11,918 nt of DNA from Nostoc sp. GT001 (lineage in GTDB: Bacteria > Cyanobacteriota > Cyanobacteriia > Cyanobacteriales > Nostocaceae): positions 3,242,171-3,254,088 of the forward strand of contig NZ_JAUDRJ010000003.1 in the NCBI RefSeq assembly GCF_030382115.1, in the 5' to 3' direction. A model generated the notes under the pieces. The model was not told the origin of the DNA, searched no databases, and saw only the letters and a program-made list of their open reading frames with translations. Shown piece after piece: positions 6,692 through 11,918 of this stretch; position 1 is the stretch's first letter; the number at the start of each line of letters is the position of its first letter. Position numbers and translations under genes: made by a program.

Positions 6692-8324
6692 GTGAAAAAA
6701 ATCCTGATTGTGTCAGCTAATCCCACGACAACAGATAAACTTCGCTTGGACGAGGAAGTAAGGGAAATTCAGGAAGGGTTGCAACGCTCTCGCAGCCGAG
6801 ATAAGTTTGAACTTATTACTAAATGGGCAGTGCGTCCTGACGATTTGCGGCGTGCGCTTTTAGATCATAATCCTCATATCATCCATTTTTCTGGGCATGG
6901 TGGAGGAAATCAAGGTTTAGCCTTGGAAAATAATACAGGGGAAATGCAGCTGGTGAGTACGGAGTCACTGGCAAGGCTATTTAAGTTATTTAAAGACAAA
7001 ATTGAGTGTGTATTATTAAATGCCTGCTATAGCCAGGTGCAAGCTGAGGCAATTTATCAAAATATTAACTGCGTAGTTGGGATGAATCGGGCAATTGGCG
7101 ATCGCGCCGCAATTAAATTCGCGGTAGGCTTTTATGATGCACTAGGTGCTGATAGGTCTTATGAGGATGCTTATGAGTTTGGCTGTAGCGCTATTGACTT
7201 AGAAAGTATTCCAGAATCTTCCACACCAGTGTTGAAAAGTCGGAACAATCCCCAAGGTGCTAACTCTGTTAACGAAACGATTCCAGATACCGATATAAAA
7301 CCAGCAGTCACCTTAGAAAATCCAGAAGGGCAGGTATCCCTCAACTCTGCTTTTTATGTGGAGCGATCGCTTATTGAGGTAGACTGTTATGAAGCGATTC
7401 TGCAACCAGGGGCCTTAATTCGCATCAAAGCTCCCCGGCAGATGGGCAAAACTTCGCTAATGTCGCGGGTTCTCCATCATGCTAGTCAACATGGCTATCA
7501 GATAGCACCTGTAAATTTCCAGTCAGCCGATGCAGAATTTCTCGGTAATTTAGATCGGTTTTTGCAGTGGTTCTGCGCCAGCATTACCTACGAATTGAAT
7601 CTACCAGAGAAGCTAGACGAGTATTGGAAGGGTGTTTTAGGTAGCAAGAATAAATGTACAAATTACTTTCAACGGTATTTATTACCTACGATTAATAGCC
7701 CCATAGCTTTAGGTTTGGATGAAGTCGATGAAGTCTTCAAGCATCCCATAATTGCGGCTGATTTTTTTGGATTACTACGAGCTTGGCATGAGCGGTCAAA
7801 GAATGAGACAGTTTGGAAAAATCTCCGGTTGGTAATTGTGCATTCTAAGGAAGTTTATATCCCGCTCAATATTAATCAGTCGCCTTTTAATGTCGGCTTA
7901 CCCATTGAGTTACTAGACTTAAATCAAACACAAATACAAGACTTAGTACAGCGTCACCGACTCAATTGGACTGAATCACAAATTGAAGAATTAATGACAC
8001 TCGTGGGTGGTCATCCTTATTTAGTGCGGGTAGCGCTTTATGAAATTGCTCGTGGTAGGATGACGCTGGAAAATCTACAAAAAATCGCGGCAACCGAGGA
8101 AGGGGCCTTACAGCGACCATCTGCGCCGCCATTGGCTGAATTTGCAAGAGGATGCAGAATTGCTAGCTGCGGTCAAACAAGTTATGACAGCAAATCGCCC
8201 CGTAGATGTAGGCACAACTGAAGCGTTTAAACTCCGCAGTATGGGGTTGGTTAAGTTTAAAGGCAATGAAGTGATGCCACTGTGTAAATTGTATCGTCAA
8301 TATTTTGGGCATCGCTTGGGTTGA
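6692..8324 (+). pseudogene. CHAT-protease/AAA-like ATPase fusion, frameshifted near its 3' end
   Basis: Residues 1 to about 170 form a CHAT caspase-like protease domain with the catalytic pair His69 (HFSGHGG) and Cys112 (LLNACYS). From about 215 comes an AAA-like (AAA_35-type) NTPase: an FYVERSL opening, Walker A at APRQMGKTS (Lys253) and Walker B at LGLDEVDEVF (Asp343), then GGHPYLVRVALYEIARG. After residue 473 (codon TTA at 8108-8110) the frame is wrong, and the main reading frame ends with unrelated residues at 8221. The family sequence resumes in another frame from about 8112, as SDHLRRHWLNLQEDAELLAAV, and continues as a winged-helix-like tail to 8324. A lost TA dinucleotide around 8110 (TTA[TA]CAGCGAC) would restore ..GALYSDHLRR... 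The intact protein would be about 543 residues. The start is a GTG with a weak ribosome-binding site. A peptidase on a STAND-like NTPase suggests an infection-sensing or cell-death switch, but that is inference. Confidence 0.85.
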
Positions 8325-8385
8325 AAAATTAAAAAAGTACATTAGGAGTGCAATAAAACTTTTATCTGCAATTACCATTTAACAA

Positions 8386-8391
8386 AAAGGA
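8386..8391 (+). promoter_or_regulatory. Ribosome-binding site of the broken nuclease gene
   Basis: AAAGGA ends 6 bases before the ATG at 8398. It shows where translation of the nuclease gene began before the stop at codon 14 arose; the open frame after that stop has no comparable site. Confidence 0.6.
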
Positions 8392-8397
8392 TTAACA

Positions 8398-8957
8398 ATG
8401 GTTCAATTTATTCAAGGAAGAGATATAACCTTAGCCTAACTCATAGATCAATTTGGGCTACAACGTGCAGACAATGAACAATTTTTTTCAGAGTGGCAGC
8501 AAGATTTACCTGAGTTGAGTGATTTAGAAAAGCAATCTCTCAACCAAGTCAAAGCAGAATATTTGCATTTATCCCGCTACCAAATTTTAGAACCTGTAGT
8601 CAAAATGGTGGTGCTATCTCCACTATTGCGTCTAGCAGGTTTTTATCAACCGCCTTTTTACATTGCGTCGGAAGAAGAGGTAAGAATTTCTTCTGAAGAC
8701 GAAGGCACAATTATTAGAGGACGTATTGATATCTTGGTGTTTCATCCTCCATTTTGGGTTCTCGTTATTGAGGCGAAACGAGCAGATTACTCCTTAGTGC
8801 CAGCAATTCCACAAGCATTGGCTTATATGTTGGCAGATGCAACTTCGGCTAAACCTGTTTTTGGGTTTATCACCAATGGTAGTGAATTTCAATTTATTAA
8901 GTTGACTAAACAGAGTACACCGAGATATGCCTTATCTTATACACTGTCGCTTAATCG
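8398..8957 (+). pseudogene. PD-(D/E)XK nuclease (HsdR-N-like), nonsense mutation and IS truncation
   Basis: From the ATG at 8398 the frame reads MVQFIQGRDITLA and hits TAA at 8437-8439. The same frame then continues without a break as LIDQFGLQRADNEQFF..DLPELSDLEKQ..VVKMVVLSPLL, the usual N-terminal half of a cyanobacterial nuclease of about 200 residues that is often annotated as a restriction-enzyme R-subunit-like protein. The catalytic core is present: RGRIDILVF supplies Asp and VLVIEAKRADYS supplies the ExK motif. The stop is one base from CAA or GAA, either of which fits the family. At 8957 the inverted repeat of the IS begins just after ..SYTLSLNR, so the C-terminal 15-25 residues expected after LNR are lost and replaced by a short IS-encoded tail ending at 8991. 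Both lesions argue that the gene is dead. Its role is unknown; DNA cleavage is implied by the fold only. Confidence 0.85.
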
Positions 8958-8982
8958 CTTGTCATTACCAACATCTTTTAAA
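8958..8982 (+). repeat. Left terminal inverted repeat of the IS
   Basis: It begins CTTGTCATTACC and ends TCTTTTAAA. All 25 bases are the exact complement of 10402-10426. The next base outward on each side breaks the match, which defines the element's ends. Confidence 0.92.
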
Positions 8983-9011
8983 GTGAGGTAGGGATGTAAT
9001 AGAGTCAGAGT

Positions 9012-10406
9012 ATGAAGTTGAAAAATTTCACAGACCTCAATGCTTGGGCAGTTGAGCAATGGGGAGATGCCGAATTAGGGGATACTCGTCGTACGCAAAG
9101 AGCGATCGCTATCGGTGCAGCCATAGCTGCCAACCCGCAAGGGAGTTTACCAGATATGATGCAAGGCTGGAATGAAATTCGTGCTGCGTACCGATTATTT
9201 GCGGAAGACGATGTAACTCATAAGGCATTAATTCAACCTCACATCACGGAGACGAAACAAAGCGCAACTGAAATAAAATCCAATGTTGTTTTATTCATCC
9301 AAGACACAACAGAACTAGATTATACTCATCATCGGCAAGTTAAGGGATTAGGGCATATTGGAGATGGCAAAGGTAGAGGAATGATGCTACACACGTGTTT
9401 AGCAGTAGTACCGTTACCTTTGAATCCACAAATTTTGGGATTGGCAGGACAAATACCTTGGCTGCGTAGTCAAAAAAAGGACAATGACAACACGTTGGTG
9501 GAAGCGCTACCAGAACTATTGAGAACAGATGGTGAAGGGGAAATTTGGGCAGAGATGGTGGAATCCATCGGCACTGCACCAACACCACAAACTGGGTCAA
9601 TTTGGGTAAGTGTCGGAGACAGGGGGAGTGATATTTTTTCTTACCTTCGACGAGCCAAAGCTTTGTACTGGCACTGCTTAGTACGAGTCACTCAAAACCG
9701 AGTGATTACTAAACCTGATGCCACCAAAGGGTATCTCAAGGCATTTGCTCGTTCTTTACAACCAATGGCGGAGAAAACTGTTGTTTTGCGTGGGCGCAAC
9801 GGAGAACCCAAACGTCAAGTTAACTTACAAGTAGCTTGGTCTCAATTGACAATTCAACCCCCAGCAATTGGCTGTGAAAGAAAACAACAGCCAATAGATG
9901 GTTGGTGTATTCGTTGTTGGGAACCAGAAGGAGATTTAGAATGGATTCTATTTACCACTGTTGCTGTAAATGCTCGTGAGGATGCCCTCATGCAACTAGA
10001 TTGGTATGCTACACGTTGGTTAATTGAAGAGTATCATAAGTGTCTCAAAACTGGTTGTGCTGTAGAAAAACGTCAATTGGAGTCAGCTTCATCACTGGTA
10101 AGGTTACTTGGCTTTTTTGCTATAGTTTCAGTCAGATTATTACAGTTACGCCAACTTAGTCGCAGCAATTCCCAACTGAAGGCACACGAGTACATACCTA
10201 CAATTATGTTAAAAGTCTTAGTTGCTCGTCTTGGGTTGACAAATTGTGAGTTGACTTTGGGTGAATTCTTTTTAGCGATCGCTCGTTTGGGTGGTTTTCT
10301 TGGCCGCAAATCCGATGGTCTACCTGGTTGGCAGACCTTATGGCGAGGCTGGTTGCGATTACAGGATATGTGTTGGGCTGCTGATTTTATCACCCAGTCA
10401 GTTTAA
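9012..10406 (+). CDS. IS4-family (Tn5/IS50-like) DDE transposase
   Basis: This 464-residue cut-and-paste transposase binds the element's ends and catalyses excision and insertion. Residues 1-75 match the Tn5-type DNA-binding domain (WAVEQWGDAELGDTRR, SLPDMMQGWNEIRAAYRLF). The RNase H-like core supplies Asp98 in FIQDTTELDY and Asp203 in VSVGDRGSDIF. The third acidic residue, Glu339, lies in the exact Y-(2)-R-(3)-E-(6)-K signature Y332, R335, E339, K346, which is diagnostic for the IS4 family and has the same spacing as in Tn5. The C-terminal helices (LLGFFAIVSVRLLQLRQL) are also Tn5-like. Length is normal and no lesion is seen, so the protein should be functional. It starts at an ATG 30 bases inside the left repeat and ends within the right one. 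Internal starts that would give a Tn5-type inhibitor were not evident. Confidence 0.95.
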   Translation: MKLKNFTDLNAWAVEQWGDAELGDTRRTQRAIAIGAAIAANPQGSLPDMMQGWNEIRAAYRLFAEDDVTHKALIQPHITETKQSATEIKSNVVLFIQDTTELDYTHHRQVKGLGHIGDGKGRGMMLHTCLAVVPLPLNPQILGLAGQIPWLRSQKKDNDNTLVEALPELLRTDGEGEIWAEMVESIGTAPTPQTGSIWVSVGDRGSDIFSYLRRAKALYWHCLVRVTQNRVITKPDATKGYLKAFARSLQPMAEKTVVLRGRNGEPKRQVNLQVAWSQLTIQPPAIGCERKQQPIDGWCIRCWEPEGDLEWILFTTVAVNAREDALMQLDWYATRWLIEEYHKCLKTGCAVEKRQLESASSLVRLLGFFAIVSVRLLQLRQLSRSNSQLKAHEYIPTIMLKVLVARLGLTNCELTLGEFFLAIARLGGFLGRKSDGLPGWQTLWRGWLRLQDMCWAADFITQSV

Positions 10407-10426
10407 AAGATGTTGGTAATGACAAG
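10402..10426 (-). repeat. Right terminal inverted repeat of the IS
   Basis: It is the exact 25-base complement of 8958-8982. It contains the transposase stop codon (TAA at 10404-10406), so coding sequence fills the element almost to its end. Confidence 0.92.
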
Positions 10427-10509
10427 GCCTTAAAAAGGGGGTTGGGGGGATCTTCGCGTAGTAAATAAGCTAACAAAATTGTATTGAGTTTGATAACTTT
10501 CAATTAATT

Positions 10510-10514
10510 AAGGA
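10510..10514 (+). promoter_or_regulatory. Ribosome-binding site of cas1
   Basis: AAGGA ends 7 bases before the cas1 ATG. The 95 bases between the IS end and cas1 hold this site and a G-rich stretch (GGGGGTTGGGGGGATC at 10437-10452). No remnant of the nuclease gene or of another cas gene was found there in any of the three plus-strand frames. Confidence 0.6.
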
Positions 10515-10521
10515 TTAAATC

Positions 10522-11526
10522 ATGGGAACACTTTACGTAACACAAGCTGATGCTTTTATCGGCAAAGTTGACGAACGTCTCACCGTCAAAGCTGAACAAA
10601 AAATAATCTTGGATATCCCTTTAATTAAAATAAAAGGAATTGTAGTACTAGGAAGGGCTACCGTTTCTCCCTCTGTCGTAAGTGAACTTTTAGAACGTCA
10701 TATTTGTTTAACATTTCTCACACAAAACGGACGATATTTAGGGCGTTTAGAACCAGAAGTTACCAAAAATATCTTTGTTCGTAAAGCCCAATGGCAAGCT
10801 GTGGGAGAATCAGAACCAGCAATACATTTAGTCAGAGGATTTGTGCGGGGTAAATTAAAAAATTACCGCCATAGCTTACTTCGTACTCAGCGAGAACATC
10901 CTGATACTGACCTGAATAATAACATCACTCGATTGGAAAACGCGATCGCACCAATCGAAAAAACTAGCAGTATTGATTCCCTCAGAGGCTTAGAAGGTGC
11001 TGGGAGTGCAGCCTATTTCGGTTGCTTTCAACAGCTAATCAAAACCTCAGAATTTCAATTTGAAGCCAGACGCCGCCGCCCACCAACCGATCCAGTTAAT
11101 GCTCTACTGAGTTTTGGGTATTCATTGCTACGTCATGATGTGCAAAGTGCTTTAAATATTGTTGGCTTTGATCCTTATCTAGGATACTTACACGTTGAAC
11201 GTTATGGTAGACCTTCCCTAGCCTTGGATTTGATGGAAGAATTTCGTCCTTTAATAGTGGATGCTGTTGTGTTGTCGCTAATTAACAAGCGATCGCTAAC
11301 CCTAACTGACTTTACCACCGAACCGCTCAGTGGTGCGGTAAATTTAACCAAAGAGGGACTGCATACATTTCTTCGCGCTTATCAACAAAAGAAACTATCG
11401 AGTTTCAAACATCCAGTTATGGGAACCAAATGCACCTATCAAGAATCCTTTGAAATTCAGGCGAGGTTATTAAGTAAATACCTAATGAACGAAATCGATA
11501 AATATCCTCCCCTAGTTCTCAAATAA
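10522..11526 (+). CDS. cas1: CRISPR-associated endonuclease Cas1
   Basis: Cas1 is the metal-dependent integrase that, with Cas2, inserts new spacers at the leader end of a CRISPR array. This 334-residue protein has the usual layout: an N-terminal beta domain (MGTLYVTQADAFIGK.., IVVLGRATVSPSVVSELLERHICLTFL) and a helical catalytic domain. The metal site is complete: Glu158 in RGLEGAGSAAYF, His224 in LGYLHVERYGRPSLALDL, and the acidic pair Asp236/Glu239 in ALDLMEEFRP. Length and spacing are normal for the family. AAGGA sits 7 bases before the ATG. It is followed by cas2 after 53 bases, probably as one operon. The subtype is uncertain: no effector, cas4 or cas6 gene is in view, and the short N-terminus is unlike the type I-D Cas1 I remember, so a type III-linked or stand-alone module is plausible. 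Confidence 0.95.
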   Translation: MGTLYVTQADAFIGKVDERLTVKAEQKIILDIPLIKIKGIVVLGRATVSPSVVSELLERHICLTFLTQNGRYLGRLEPEVTKNIFVRKAQWQAVGESEPAIHLVRGFVRGKLKNYRHSLLRTQREHPDTDLNNNITRLENAIAPIEKTSSIDSLRGLEGAGSAAYFGCFQQLIKTSEFQFEARRRRPPTDPVNALLSFGYSLLRHDVQSALNIVGFDPYLGYLHVERYGRPSLALDLMEEFRPLIVDAVVLSLINKRSLTLTDFTTEPLSGAVNLTKEGLHTFLRAYQQKKLSSFKHPVMGTKCTYQESFEIQARLLSKYLMNEIDKYPPLVLK

Positions 11527-11538
11527 CTTGTAATTTCT

Positions 11539-11579
11539 CCCCATTCCCCATTCCCCATTCCCTATTCCCTACTCCCTTC
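11539..11579 (+). repeat. Heptanucleotide tandem repeat (CCCCATT) between cas1 and cas2
   Basis: Three exact CCCCATT units (11539-11559) are followed by CCCTATT, CCCTACT and a partial CCCTTC that ends directly at the cas2 ATG. It fills almost the whole 53-base gap and leaves no purine-rich ribosome-binding site for cas2. This is STRR-type repeat DNA as found in heterocystous cyanobacteria. Confidence 0.8.
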
Positions 11580-11867
11580 ATGTATATTGTTGTCAGCTAC
11601 GACATTCCAGAAGATAAGCGTCGTACTAAAATCCATTCTATTCTCAAGTCTTATGGACAATGGATGCAACTTAGTGTGTTTGAGTGTGATATCACTCCCA
11701 CTCAGTATGCTAAACTGCGATCGCGTTTAGCCAAATTGATTAAACCCGACACTGACAGCGTGCGCTTTTATTTTCTCTGTGGCTGTTGTCAGCGAAAAGT
11801 CGAACGTATTGGTGGAGAACAGCCACGGGACGAAACAATTTTCTTTGCTGAGTCCCCTTCTAGCTAG
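11580..11867 (+). CDS. cas2: CRISPR-associated protein Cas2
   Basis: Cas2 forms the central dimer of the Cas1-Cas2 spacer-integration complex. This 95-residue protein has the ferredoxin-like fold pattern of the family: MYIVVSYDIPEDKRR with the conserved Asp8, then SYGQWMQLSVFECDIT, and the C-terminal VRFYFLCGCCQRKVERIGG. Length is standard and no lesion is visible. The ATG at 11580 is the natural start because the family begins exactly here. There is no Shine-Dalgarno sequence, only pyrimidine repeats, so translation may depend on coupling to cas1 or on leaderless-like or weak initiation. It ends with TAG 51 bases before the window edge, followed by what may be the beginning of a CRISPR leader. 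Confidence 0.95.
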   Translation: MYIVVSYDIPEDKRRTKIHSILKSYGQWMQLSVFECDITPTQYAKLRSRLAKLIKPDTDSVRFYFLCGCCQRKVERIGGEQPRDETIFFAESPSS

Positions 11868-11918
11868 GTTTCTGCATCTCAAATGCGCGGAAGGGTAGGT
11901 GTAGAAATTTCACAGTCA
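11868..11918 (+). other. Possible start of a CRISPR leader
   Basis: The 51 bases after cas2 contain TGCGCGGAAGGGTAGGTG (11884-11901). From memory, a TGCGCGGA-GGGTAGGTG-like segment often follows cas2 and opens the leader of cyanobacterial arrays. No CRISPR repeat is present inside the window, so the call rests on this resemblance and on position. Confidence 0.35.

Larger units (their letters stand above)
8958..10426 (+). mobile_element. IS4-family insertion sequence, IS50/Tn5-like group
   Basis: This 1469-bp element is bounded by perfect 25-bp terminal inverted repeats and encodes one intact transposase; the transposase stop codon lies inside the right repeat. The nine bases flanking each side (GCTTAATCG on the left, GCCTTAAAA on the right) do not form a target duplication, although IS50-type elements normally make one of about 8-10 bp. 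The left side interrupts the nuclease gene at 8957, and the right side lies 95 bases before cas1. The transposase carries HIP1 sites at 9102 and 10275, which suggests long residence in cyanobacteria. The element looks complete and could be active. Confidence 0.9.

Noticed and set aside
8949..10435. Target-site duplication around the IS
   Set aside because: The 9-base flanks GCTTAATCG and GCCTTAAAA share only scattered bases; a CTTAA in both is out of register.
10437..10452. G-quadruplex before cas1
   Set aside because: Only two long G runs are present, not the four needed for an intramolecular fold.
10427..10470. Remnant of the nuclease C-terminus beyond the IS
   Set aside because: The three plus-strand frames show nothing like the expected ending; the GGTAATGAC in the right repeat only chances to resemble a family codon run.
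11868..11918. CRISPR array inside the window
   Set aside because: No repeated 30-40-bp unit occurs; only a leader-like segment is visible.

Overview
The window comes from a cyanobacterium, most likely a filamentous heterocyst-forming one (Nostoc/Anabaena-like). The octamer GCGATCGC (HIP1) occurs at least 12 times: 976, 1584, 3652, 4788, 4871, 7098, 7363, 9102, 10275, 10942, 11289 and 11717. Short heptanucleotide tandem repeats of the STRR type lie between genes, and the protein families (SLH-domain envelope protein, CHAT/AAA-like ATPase, small Ser/Thr kinase with a C-terminal membrane helix) are typical of Nostocales. No rRNA or tRNA gene was seen.

Region 1 (1-5202), housekeeping and envelope. 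It holds the 3' part of an MscS-type channel, a convergent metallo-beta-lactamase-fold protein with a degenerate metal motif, a VOC (glyoxalase-fold) protein, a secreted three-SLH-domain protein on the minus strand, and a divergent alpha/beta hydrolase broken by a one-base frameshift. The gaps carry small palindromic, MITE-like repeats (845-927 and 1796-1917) and a heptanucleotide repeat (4188-4212).

Region 2 (5203-8957), signalling and possible defence. An intact membrane-anchored Ser/Thr kinase is followed by a CHAT-protease/AAA-like ATPase gene with a frameshift near its 3' end. Next is a PD-(D/E)XK nuclease gene of the cyanobacterial HsdR-N-like type, with a stop at codon 14 and its 3' end cut off by an insertion sequence.

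Region 3 (8958-10426), mobile element. This is a complete-looking 1469-bp IS of the IS4 family, IS50/Tn5-like group. It has perfect 25-bp terminal inverted repeats and an intact transposase with the DDE/YREK signature. I find no target duplication, and the tail of the nuclease gene does not reappear on the far side, which suggests an IS-associated deletion or rearrangement.

Region 4 (10427-11918), CRISPR adaptation module. Intact cas1 and cas2 stand alone at the IS boundary, with no effector genes in view. They are separated by a heptanucleotide repeat that sits where the cas2 ribosome-binding site would be. The sequence after cas2 looks like the start of a CRISPR leader, so an array may lie just beyond the window, but no CRISPR repeat is visible inside it.

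The overall picture is accessory DNA in decay. Three of the four genes between 4308 and 8991 are broken by small lesions, an active-looking IS sits beside them, and the CRISPR spacer-acquisition genes remain intact.
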